A stretch of 31,451 nt of DNA, from positions 5,687 through 37,137 of the forward strand of contig WKLE02001179.1 of assembly GCA_014885115.2 (NCBI GenBank). Reading direction: 5' to 3'. A model generated the notes under the pieces. That model saw nothing but the letters and a program-made list of their open reading frames with translations. It searched no databases and was not told the origin of the DNA. A program made the translations under genes and the position numbers. The DNA comes from Asterionellopsis glacialis (lineage: Eukaryota; Bacillariophyta; Plagiogrammaphyceae; Rhaphoneidales; Asterionellopsidaceae). This document shows, in pieces, positions 1 through 9,494 of this stretch (positions are counted from its first letter, which is position 1; each line of letters begins with the position of its first letter).

Positions 1-1
1 T

Positions 2-445
2 GTCACAACCACCCAAAGTGATTGTAATAGTAATTCTGGGTGCGACAGTGGATCTTTAGATGATTATAGTTCATTTACATCCGAACCTCCCGTTATGCCT
101 TTTTCTTGTCAAATCAGTATGGATGATAAGGACTTTCAGTCCTTGTCACCATGCCAAGCGTTAGTTGTTCCGAACGAAGAAGGACAACGACAAGTATCAG
201 TACACACTCATACACCAATAATTTATTCCAAATCCCCATCTGTAGCAGAAGAAGAGGACACAAATAGTGTTAGTAACACCGAGAATGATCCTAATACACG
301 TTCTACCTTGCAATCTGCTTTATCAAGCCCTAATATTGACCCCGATACTTATATGGACGTGGTTGATACGTTGGTTACACAATTGGATTATGAAGTACTT
401 GATTTTATTTGCTCCACATTTAGCAACCAAAACACTATTTCCTAA
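2..445 (+). CDS. C-terminal part of an unidentified acidic, Ser/Thr-rich protein (5' truncated by window edge)
   Basis: The frame is open from base 2 to the TAA at 443-445, giving about 147 C-terminal residues; the first Met in this frame lies at 95, but the reading frame enters from outside the window, so that Met is probably internal. The segment is rich in Ser, Thr, Asn and Asp (for example SDCNSNSGCDSGSLDD) and looks disordered. The last about 40 residues (from NIDPDTYMDVVDTLVTQLDY) have a regular hydrophobic spacing that suggests a short amphipathic helix. No catalytic motif or membrane segment is visible. It faces sufS tail to tail. I do not recognise the family. Coding status is supported by the length of the open frame and the low-complexity style shared with proteins elsewhere in the window, but not proven. 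Confidence 0.5.
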   Translation, partial: VTTTQSDCNSNSGCDSGSLDDYSSFTSEPPVMPFSCQISMDDKDFQSLSPCQALVVPNEEGQRQVSVHTHTPIIYSKSPSVAEEEDTNSVSNTENDPNTRSTLQSALSSPNIDPDTYMDVVDTLVTQLDYEVLDFICSTFSNQNTIS

Positions 446-1035
446 AATATTCATTATCTTTCTAGCATGGTGTCCTTTATAATTTTAGTTGCAGCCACCT
501 ATCGTACTACTTAAAACATGAAATATCAAAAAGAAATAGCACCATACGGTTGGACGCACTATTCGCTTCAAAGAATAGAAAATAGGAAGTTTAAACAAGT
601 AGTGTTATAGTAATGAGTTAATTAGTACTTGGCATTCTTCTTCGTGCAATTACATACAATATGTATCATCTCTTTCCCAAAGCATTTCTTCAGAGTATTT
701 TTTTTGTTTATAGTCGTAATCATGTTTACCTGCAGTCTATACCATAGGATTCGATCATGTCATTCAAAGTACAGGAAACTAAAGTCAAGAGGCTCTACTT
801 ACTACAGTCAGTATAGATTCAAAGATTTTTTTAAAAAATCCTGTACATGATGTACCTAATTTGACGACGATCACGGCGTCTACCTGGTAGATGAAAGAGA
901 TATATTTTATAAAATTGTGAATATTATAAATTTATCCTTTTTTCCGTCTCATTCACCAACCCAACACCATTACATCCTATACTGTACTACTGTAAGTGTT
1001 CTATTCGTTATGTTTTATCCTCTCTTTCTCTTTTT
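446..1035. other. Convergent intergenic spacer (3' ends of both neighbours)
   Basis: This 590 bp A/T-rich stretch lies between the stop codons of two convergent genes and should hold both 3' UTRs and polyadenylation sites. The only open frame of any size (629-850, +) starts at a non-ATG codon and has no recognisable features. No repeat, tRNA or other element was seen. Confidence 0.6.
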
Positions 1036-2673
1036 TTAAATAAAGGGTACAAATTCTTCCTCATCATCATTCTCCTTATCACTACCATTCGTATCTCCAT
1101 CTACTTTTTCACTATTCAAGTTGTTAAAGAACTGTAAGGTTTCTTGTAATTTGGCAATGAAAGTATCAATATCTTGTTTGGTATTATAAAAGTAGAGGGA
1201 TACACGTGCTGAATGGGAATATCCTAATTCCGTATGTAAGGGTTGACAACAATGATGTCCTGCCCGTATGGCAATACCTTCCATATCTAAAAAAGTACTC
1301 AGATCCGAGGCATGGACATTGTCACATACAAAGCTACATAGTGCCGCACGTTGTGTCACATCTGTCGGACCCATGACTGTCACACCTGGAATGGCAACAA
1401 GGCGTTTGTACAGGTACTCGGATAATTCATGTTCATAGGCTTCAATGCGGTCCACCCCAATCTTCATTAAATATTCCAAGGCAGCACCCATCCCTATAGC
1501 TTGGGCTATAGCAGGTGTTCCTGCCTCAAATCGTGCGGGGGCTGGAGCATACGTTGATCCTTCCACAGATACCATATCAATCATTTCACCTCCACCTAAA
1601 AAGGGTGGCATGGAATTTAGCATTTCCTCGGTGGACCACAAAAATCCAATTCCTGTTGGACCACATGCCTTATGTCCAGAGGCAGCCACAAAGTCTACAC
1701 CCAATTCTTGTACATTCACAGGCATGTGTGGTACAGATTGGCATGCATCCAATACAATTTTACATTCCTCTGTAGCCGGGGAGGATCGGATCATTTGAAC
1801 AATGTCTTTGACTGGTTGGATACATGCCATGACATTAGACACATGTTGGAAGGTCACAATTTTAGTCTTGGCAGACAAGGATTGTTGTAATTGATTTAAA
1901 TCCATCATACCGGTCTGTGGATCCACGTGAATGTACTTTAATTTTAATTTTTTTTCTTGGGCCAATATTTGCCATGGTACAAAGTTGGAATGATGTTCCA
2001 TGGTGGTTAAAATAATTTCATCTCCTTCTTGGAGGTGTGACCGTCCATACGAATAGGCAATTAAATTCAATGCCTCTGTCGCACCCGATGTAAACACAAT
2101 TTCATTACGACTATAGGCATTCACAAATTTAGCACATACATCACGTGCATGTTCGTATTGTTCTGTGGCTCTGCGGGAGAGGGCATGTGCACCACGATGA
2201 ACATTGGAATTAGAGGTTTCATAATATTTCGTCAAGGCGTCCAATACAAAATTAGGTTTTTGAGACGTGGCTGCAGAATCTAAATAAATGAGTGGTTTTT
2301 TGTTTTTTTCGTCTTGGTCATTATTGATGGTTTGAAATAAAATTGGAAATTCAGATCGTGTATCCTCGGCTATACTTGCATATTCAAACGTTACAGATTT
2401 CCACCAATCTTGGTCTTGTTCACTATTGTTGTTGGGAGTCGTAGTTGTCGCTGTACTGGAATCATCTGTGGAAGAAGAAGAGATTGGTGCAGTAGAAGAC
2501 TCAAATTGTTGAAATCGTCGTTGTTGTTGTTGTCGTCGTGGTTGTACTACAGACACAGGAGTAAACCCAAGAACAACACCTACACCACGACTACTGCCAC
2601 TACCCGGTGTTGACGACCATGACGAATGTGATGCTACCACAAGAGATGCCAATGAAAGAATTGAAAATTTCAT
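1036..2673 (-). CDS. sufS: Plastid-type SufS cysteine desulfurase (class V aminotransferase fold, PLP-dependent)
   Basis: SufS removes sulfur from L-cysteine, giving alanine and an enzyme persulfide that feeds Fe-S cluster assembly by the SUF system, which operates in the plastid in algae. The open frame extends 10 codons further upstream but begins there with TTG; the first ATG is at 2673, giving 545 residues, and it is followed by a signal-peptide-like MKFSILSLASLVVAS. A GFTP motif about 36 residues in could be the Phe-containing cleavage site of a bipartite plastid presequence, then a Gln/Ser/Thr-rich linker. The catalytic part starts at about residue 128. It has the PLP lysine in SGHKACGPTG (Lys335 from this Met), the cofactor-contacting EHHSN and the catalytic cysteine in RAGHHC (Cys475), followed by a second Cys. 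The RFEAGTP segment is also present. An acidic tail (DDEEEFVPFI) extends past the usual family end. No intron is needed. Confidence in the enzyme class is high; plastid targeting is inferred. Confidence 0.93.
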   Translation of the reverse strand: MKFSILSLASLVVASHSSWSSTPGSGSSRGVGVVLGFTPVSVVQPRRQQQQRRFQQFESSTAPISSSSTDDSSTATTTTPNNNSEQDQDWWKSVTFEYASIAEDTRSEFPILFQTINNDQDEKNKKPLIYLDSAATSQKPNFVLDALTKYYETSNSNVHRGAHALSRRATEQYEHARDVCAKFVNAYSRNEIVFTSGATEALNLIAYSYGRSHLQEGDEIILTTMEHHSNFVPWQILAQEKKLKLKYIHVDPQTGMMDLNQLQQSLSAKTKIVTFQHVSNVMACIQPVKDIVQMIRSSPATEECKIVLDACQSVPHMPVNVQELGVDFVAASGHKACGPTGIGFLWSTEEMLNSMPPFLGGGEMIDMVSVEGSTYAPAPARFEAGTPAIAQAIGMGAALEYLMKIGVDRIEAYEHELSEYLYKRLVAIPGVTVMGPTDVTQRAALCSFVCDNVHASDLSTFLDMEGIAIRAGHHCCQPLHTELGYSHSARVSLYFYNTKQDIDTFIAKLQETLQFFNNLNSEKVDGDTNGSDKENDDEEEFVPFI

Positions 2674-3168
2674 TGTGTATGCGCGTATGTATTCGATAGA
2701 CAAGAGGGAGATGCGTGATATAACAAGAAGTAACTGCGCTCAATTGAGTTGCCGAGAGTCCTAGCTCGTCTCTTGAAAAAGACTCCTCCTCCTCCTGGTC
2801 ACGACAAAAGATGAATGAAGGAACGAATGAGCAAGCGCAGTCACTGTGTGCAGATCCGCTGGACAGAGAGAATAAAAAGAAGAAATAAATAATAATCCTG
2901 CCCTGATTTCTGATGGCTCCTCTGGATGAATGTGCACTGCGCAAATTTCTACACACGGTCCTCTTCCAGTCAGTCCAAACAGAAAAAGAACAAATTTGCT
3001 TTGTCCACAAATCAAAAACGCGAACAATCCCAAGTCGTAGGACTACAAAGGTATAAAAACGACTGGTAGTGCTAATTGAAGCAGCTGGTAGTTTGGCACG
3101 CAAGGGAGAGAGAATGGGAGCGACGAAAAGACATGATTGCTACATATCCGAGTAGGACTAGGTACAGT

Positions 3169-3178
3169 TACCAGGTAC
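3169..3178. promoter_or_regulatory. TACCWGGTA palindromic motif (upstream of sufS)
   Basis: TACCAGGTAC, one of six copies of the TACCWGGTA core seen in window spacers. It lies 496 bp upstream of the sufS ATG. Function is unknown. Confidence 0.4.
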
Positions 3179-3203
3179 ACGTGTAAGAGTAAAAAAAGAA
3201 GTA

Positions 3204-3313
3204 TGATGTCACACACACGTCATTATTTTTCAAGACAAAAATTTAACAATGATGTCATGCATACGTCACTCTTTTCCGGTAGAATTTATAATCGTGATGT
3301 CATCCATACGTCA
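3204..3313. repeat. Triplicated CRE-like inverted half-site element (45-46 bp period)
   Basis: Three 19-bp elements of the form TGATGT-N7-ACGTCA occur at 3204-3222, 3250-3268 and 3295-3313. Each is an imperfect inverted repeat with half-sites TGAYGT and ACGTCA; the 7-bp centres are CACACAC, CATGCAT and CATCCAT. The intervening bases are A/T-rich and poorly conserved, so selection or recent duplication focuses on the 19-bp core. The set lies 530-640 bp upstream of the sufS ATG. TGACGT-type half-sites are classic bZIP targets, and such elements mediate CO2/cAMP responses in diatoms. A regulatory role here is inferred. Confidence 0.6.
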
Positions 3314-3557
3314 CTTAATTTTTCTGAATGTCCCGCTAAATGTACCCGATAAACTAACGAGGTATACCCTACCTAGAACCTGGTAGAGTCCTACCTGTAC
3401 CGGTACCTACGTAGTTACTCAGGCTCTCTATGACATGGTCCGTCCGTGCACGCTCTTTGGTATGGTATGCCAATTCGATCAGACAGTCCCCACAAACTTG
3501 ATATGATATTAGGAGTATTATTTATCAATGAGACATTTTCAACGAGAAATTTCCAAA

Positions 3558-3664
3558 ATTATTATTTTATGAGGTTATATTTTGTATCACTGTGCCCACA
3601 TTATTGTATTTGCATTATTATTTGATGAGGTCATATTTTGTATCACTGCGCCCACATTATTGTA
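3558..3664. repeat. Two-copy 56-bp direct tandem repeat
   Basis: Copy 1 starts at 3558 and copy 2 at 3614, with aligned sequence ending at 3608 and 3664. The shared core includes TATTTTGTATCACTG and CCCACATTATTGTA; only a few positions differ. It does not encode anything evident and has no transposon-like ends. A recent slippage or unequal-crossover duplication is the simplest explanation. Confidence 0.75.
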
Positions 3665-3893
3665 CCTGGTCAAGTTTACTTCATTTTTGTCACTCACAAA
3701 ACTATGATTCGATTGCAAGAAAACGTATCATCGTTTTATTCTCCCATCCTACGTACAAGACTCACTGTATATCTGTAGTCCTAATTCGTGAGAGAGCCTC
3801 ATAAACCAACCACAAGATGCATTGTAAAGAGAGATTAAAAAACCAGATATTCCATTGTAAATCCTTTTCCTCTATTCTTACTTGTTGTAATGT

Positions 3894-6800
3894 TTAAAAT
3901 ACCATTCGATTTGAAAAAGATTCAGATGAATTACTTTTATCAAAGGCATTAGTACTACTACTACTACCACCCGAGGAAGTAGAATAGTTTTTGTTCTTGT
4001 GAGTAGCTGCTGCTGCAGCATTACCACCACCATAATGAGGAGTAGGTTGATACGACGACGATGATGATAATGTGTTGTGGTAAATGTTGTAAGGATTACT
4101 TGTCGTACCACCTGTAGCAACTGCAGCTGCTGCATTGGTAGCTGCACTTGTATTGGCTATAGCACGCTTCAAGGAAAACATTAAATTATCTTGTGATTGG
4201 ACACGTCGTTGTCGTGTTTTGTTTTCAATACGACGACTAAATTCTTTCATGAGCAGAGCATGGGTAGATCGATCTATATGATGCTTTTCTTCAGCCCAAT
4301 CTAATAATTTCGCCATTTCCGTTTCTACGCCACCACTTTCATCAGGTGATCGATGCAGCATGATGGCTGGATCTTTTTTACGACGGATTTGAAGCGTACA
4401 TGTACTTTGACGCCAGGGTTCACCATCAATTTGGACAGATATCTTCTTTTTGATATGGATCGTTGCCTCACGACATTGGCATAATAATTCAGCATTACTA
4501 AGTCCAACACGTATTTGACCTAAATGCATTGTACCGCGGATGGATACAATATCCAGTAATCCATCTTGGCAACTACTGGGTTTATCACATGCCGTAATAC
4601 GTGCAAGTTTATCGCCATCTTGTAAGTTTTCAAGTTGTGTCAAATCATCGGCACTGTCGACACGTTCAAATGTATTACATCGAGATCGTAATCCACCAAC
4701 TGCGCCACCGCCAACACCACTAGGATGAAGATGAAGAGAACTATAACACAATTAAAACAAAGGAATTAGTCAACGAACGCAAAAAATAATATTGCAACAA
4801 TGACCAATACAATCAACAAAATCCAGGCTCTCTTTCTCGTCATACTACTTACTCAAGACTTTGTGACCGTCTTGGCATGTCAGCGTTTGATCCACTATAT
4901 TGTTGTGAATAATAGTAGCTGTACGGTCGAGGAGCGTCCGTGTTATTCAAACCTGATTTGACCCCATGTGACCAAAGCGGTACACCACCTGTATAGGAAT
5001 CAATGTTAAGTAAAATGATTCCCTGAGAATCGGGAGGTATGGGGACTTCCACACCATCTGCAATAAGTGTAATATCTTCTTGAATTTCAGCACAGGATGC
5101 CTTGATAGCCTCTTCTGTCCCAAACACAGCATACCATGCCTTATTGGTAACTCTGGAAAAGAATAAATTAGGTTTACTCTTTCGTAACAAATGAAATTGC
5201 AAGGCTGCATGTGCATCAGCGCCTACACCTAAATAATTGGTAAATGATTTCACAGTCTGTACCTTTTCCTTGTTTTTCTTATTCTTCACTACTGTTGTCA
5301 TCTCCCATCTATCCAACAAGGATACGTAAGATTGTGCAATTTGTTCTAAAATCATAATGAGCGATTCATTGTTATACCCACCTCCCCACCCATGGATACG
5401 TGCTAAATCATTCCCCGTTCCCAACGGTAATATAGCTATAGGAGGCCATCGTTCAAAGGCCATTTTTTCCAAGGCACCAATAATCCAACTTACAGTACCA
5501 TCACCACCACACACTAAAATACGGAACTTACTCATGGCAGAGAATGATTCTAATACCTTTTCAGGACCACCATTGGCTAAATCCCAAACTTGGATAGGAT
5601 TTAAGAGTCGTCGTAATTGAGTCATTAACACATGTCCCTGTTGAGGGCCTGACCGTGCATTCACAAACACCAAGAGAGGTGTATCCTTAGAATTTAGAAA
5701 TTCATCACCCACAATGTACCCATTCTTATCCGGTATACCACCAAATTCTCGTTTTAACTTTTTTAATGCATCTGTAGAATGGGCTGCCTCAAAGAATCCC
5801 ATCTTATCATCATTGTTGTCATCGTCGTCGTCTTTACTGTTGTTTTCGGTAGTAGCAGCAGCTAATGGATTTTCGATTGACGCTTTATCTGTTGAAGCAG
5901 TATCAATTTTGTAAGGAACGGGACTACTTGTAAACTTTTCTTCATCATCTGCCTGTGGTGCTTGATTACCTGTACTAGAGCTATTATTTCTGGGTAATAC
6001 CAATCGTGGTGCGAGCATGGATGCTGGTGTACTTGAATGCTTTAAGGAAGGTATGGAATTTCGATAGTCCTGGAAAAAATAAAAAGCGTGTGAGAGATTG
6101 TTTTAAAAGAGATAGATACGTTGAAAATAACACACAATTAGCCTACCTCCAAAGAGTCCTGACGTTTGGACTTTTCGTTTTCAGCTGCAGCAGCATTGTG
6201 ATCGTCCACATCCGTCATTGTTGGAGTAGGAAGTGGTGAGGGGTGAAACTCCGTAACACTTTCATACATACTCCCTATACTACTTGAACGTACTGTTCGT
6301 GATGAAATCCCCAAGTCAACATCTTCCAGTCCTACATCCGATTTCTTTTCTTCGGTAAGCAACGATGGTGGTAGTGGTAGGTTTGTTTTTGTCTCTCCTG
6401 TTTCAGAATACGTATTGGTGGTTCGTATCTCAGCCAAGGGTGTTTTAAAAGGAGGCGATTGAGGTATTCCTGTTGTTATGGATGGTTGATCACCTTTTCT
6501 ACCAATCACGGGAGATGAAAGAATATTTTGATTCTCAGATACTCCTTGTGCCCCTAGTGTTCGAGATTCTTCATCACTATCACCACCATCTCCGTCCTGC
6601 TGCAATGGTTCTAACAATGATTCTGATTGAAGTGGTTGATGTTGTGATGATGATACAGCTGTATGGACACTGCTTGTAGCATCGTCGTTTTCATCGTTTT
6701 CATCTTTGTCATCCTTATTATTTTGTTGTCCTTGTTGTTGCTGCAGTTGTCCAGATGATCCCGACCCATTTAATTTAGCTGCACGATGCCGTCGAATTTT

Positions 6801-8213
6801 CATGAATGTTTGTAACCATAAAACTAATGTTTTGGCTGCACCGTCATAATCATAGCTATATATACTAATGATGAGTGATTTCAATTGTTGCCAATATCTC
6901 CATAATCGGTGCTCAGGTGGTTCTTCTTCTTCAATACCACCACCACCATCTTCATGACTTACGCTAACATCCATATCAGCTACATCTTGTTGTTGATGCT
7001 TTTGACTTTGTTGTTTCGTATGATGATCAGCTCTTTGTTGTAAAACTTCTTTTAACAATTGTTGTTGTTCTTTTGATGTATGTTTATACTCCACAAGTTT
7101 ACATTCAGGTGGTAATACTAAACGATGATAATTTGACATGCGTATTGTTGGCCACCATTGTTCAAATTTCTCTTCATCAGTTGGTTCGATTTCTTCTTGT
7201 GCTTGTTGCTGTGGGAGTACAGCTACTTCTCTGCTACCACTACTATTACTGCTTTGACCACCACCATAAAATGGGAATGAGAAACGCTGTTGTAAGGATG
7301 ATCGTAAAGAACTACCACCACTATTATTACTACTGTCATCTATGAGACCTCGACTTGCTCTATTGGGTGATGAGGCTTCTGGAACAGTTGCTAGTCCACT
7401 AGGACTTGTGCCACTGATTTTAGCATTCCCAATACGTGGAGTTGAAGCTATTGTTGTCGATGAAAGGGGAGTAGTGCCATCAAGCATCATCGCTCGTTCT
7501 ACTTCCTCTGGTTCAGTTGTCTTTACAGTGTCGGTGCCACCACCATTATCACTTTGCATACTGTGAAAAGATGATAATGATGGTGCAGATGATGCAGTTG
7601 TCATGACACTTGTTGAAGATTTGGTTTGTGATTGAAGAGAAGCAGATTCTCTGTCCTTATTATTGTTGTCATTTTCTATTGTATAACTGTTTTGTCGTTG
7701 CCTTTTTACCATTACAACTTTCCAAAATCGTTTTTTAGTTCGTGCCCATGCTGCCTTAATCGAACCTCTTGGTGATAATATAATTGCTGCAACAATGAAT
7801 AATACAACAGTCACTACAATCTTTTCCAAATCTAATGTAAAACCGTCATCATCACCATCATTAATAGGGTAGGAAGGAGAATTATCAGATTCTGCTATGA
7901 ATTGTTGTGTTTCCATGCCTGACGTAGGATCAACCATGGCACCACCACTGCCGCTACCATCTCCGACAACATTCGATGATGACGATAAACCAGAAGAAGA
8001 CGAACATTCATCTACATGTTCACATGAGGTTGTTACTTCGTCCCCCTTTTCACTCCCTTGTGTTATTTCATGTCCATGATTCGCATTTTTGATAGAACCT
8101 TGGATATTTTGCTCTTCCGCTTTTTGCATTTCCACTTCCTGTAATGGTGATTGTTGTTCATCACCATTTTCTGATTTTGGTACTTCAGGCAACGATGAAC
8201 TTTTATTTCCCAT
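3894..8213 (-). CDS. Diacylglycerol kinase-like protein, N-myristoylation motif plus one membrane helix (three exons)
   Basis: Predicted exons are 6147-8213, 4853-6069 and 3894-4740; introns 6070-6146 (77 bp, GTAGGC...CAG, phase 0) and 4741-4852 (112 bp, GTAAGT...TAG, phase 2) restore one frame of about 1376 residues. Diacylglycerol kinases phosphorylate diacylglycerol to phosphatidic acid at membranes. The catalytic domain lies near residues 820-950, with GGDGT (about 877-881) and PLGTGNDLAR; the latter favours diacylglycerol over sphingoid-base kinases. The accessory domain runs from about 965 (FTNYLGVGADAH) across intron 2 to about 1180. The N-terminus MGNKSSS fits an N-myristoylation site, and residues 131-147 form a single hydrophobic helix followed by basic residues. 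Two conserved-looking patches (345-395, 434-480) and long Ser/Gln/Asp-rich linkers have unknown roles. I see no C1 zinc finger, which many such kinases have. Class confidence is high; the exact substrate is not shown. Confidence 0.88.
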
Positions 8214-9494
8214 TTTTTTTTAAATGAGATGAAACAATGTTTGATCAACCCTTTAGTTTCTCTCTCTCTTCCTCTCTCTTCCTCTCTTGTGTCAAACGAT
8301 ATGCAAAGTTAAATCTTACTCGCTGAGGCCCAAGACGTCTAGTTTGTCTGGGCAGGGACGACACCCAAACACTGGTTGAGTCTTATATTGAAGCAGCGTA
8401 CCGAGGTATCTGAGTGATACGCAGTGTAAGAAAACACTGAGAAATTAATTTTTATCTAAACGAAAAAAAAAAGGTATTTAGGTCTTGTGTAATATATTTT
8501 CATTCATCTAATATGGTTTGTCGGTATAGTGAACAATAAGATGAATACAATAAACAAATTAATTAGCAAAACCCTACTTTGCGGACATCAAAGCTCACTC
8601 ACCCCCCTTTCTCTGCTAGACGTAGGACCTCTCTCTCTATAATGGGCGCGAGTGAGAATTGTCGCGCTGTCTTTTTTTCCAATAGAAAAATATAGTACAT
8701 CGTACCCTCTCGTAAACGATTTACATACGGTAGTTTGTCGTAGATAGGTTGGAATACAAGTGCCGGTACATGGGCATGTAGGATTGGATAGAATTCGAAA
8801 ACTCAACAACATGATTGAAGACAAAGGAAGAGTGCACAACCACCCAGTCGTGTATGCACAATTACATCGATGTGTTCTGCAGAACTTTTTTTTTGGTACT
8901 TTTCTTCGTTAAAAATATATATGTAGATTTAATATACTAAATTGCTAATGAAAGACAAAAAAATATTTCAAAGGAAATCGTAGGTAATTTTGACTTTTTT
9001 TTAACAAAATATGTTCAAACGACAAAATTAGATACTTTATTTAAGGCCATTAGAAAAATAGGATCTCATAATCGTTTATGTATACGTTAATGCACATGTG
9101 GATGTGGGACTTCCTTCCGCACATTATCGGCCTGTTTCGCGGGAAAAGGAAAAAAAGAATGATGAGAACATCTAAACCAGAAGACTGTAGAGCCGATCTG
9201 AGTGAGAAAGATAGAGCCTAGACTATAATTCTATAAGTCTCTCTAGAGACCTATAAAGAATGAAGCCAGGGAATTAGTTGTGTTGTATCTCATTTCCTTA
9301 AAATATGTGGTTTTATGTCCATCCCCTCCTCCCACAGATACTTCTCTATAAAATAGTAGATGAACTCTAATGAGAAAAGTGCTAATAAATTTTTTTCAAA
9401 AAGATCCATATTTCATATTATATATAGTATTTATGTATTATATAAAAGTTTACATGTACAGTATCTCTACAAAGAAAAAAAAGAGGCATCAACA
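8214..9494. other. Intergenic spacer and 5' leader of the diacylglycerol kinase-like gene
   Basis: This 1.28 kb region separates two minus-strand genes. Next to the kinase ATG is a pyrimidine-rich tandem tract (8259-8288, CTCTCTCTTC units), which would be purine-rich in the mRNA leader. The open frame at 8588-8839 (-) starts with TTG and shows no domain. The rest is A/T-rich with poly-A/T runs; no RNA gene or mobile element was recognised. Confidence 0.5.
8259..8288. repeat. CTCTCTCTTC-type low-complexity repeat
   Basis: About three imperfect 10-bp units of C/T-only sequence lie 46-75 bp upstream of the kinase ATG. On the transcribed strand this is a GA-rich tract, as is common in algal 5' leaders and core promoters. 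Function is not shown. Confidence 0.6.

Larger units (their letters stand above)
2674..3893. other. Upstream region of sufS, with two tandem repeat sets
   Basis: This 1.2 kb spacer lies between the sufS start and the 3' end of the diacylglycerol kinase-like gene, so any promoter here most likely serves sufS. It contains three CRE-like repeats (3204-3313), a two-copy 56-bp tandem repeat (3558-3664), a TACCAGGTAC motif (3169-3178), a GTACCGGTAC palindrome (3397-3406) and a GTACCTGGT (3662-3670). The open frame at 2600-3103 (-) begins with TTG and overlaps the sufS 5' end; I see no convincing gene here. Confidence 0.6.

Noticed and set aside
2600..3103. Minus-strand 167-residue open frame overlapping the sufS 5' end
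   Set aside because: It starts with TTG, overlaps the sufS N-terminus in another frame, and has no recognisable domain.
8588..8839. Minus-strand open frame in the spacer after the kinase gene
   Set aside because: The start codon is TTG and the sequence shows no domain or coding-like bias.
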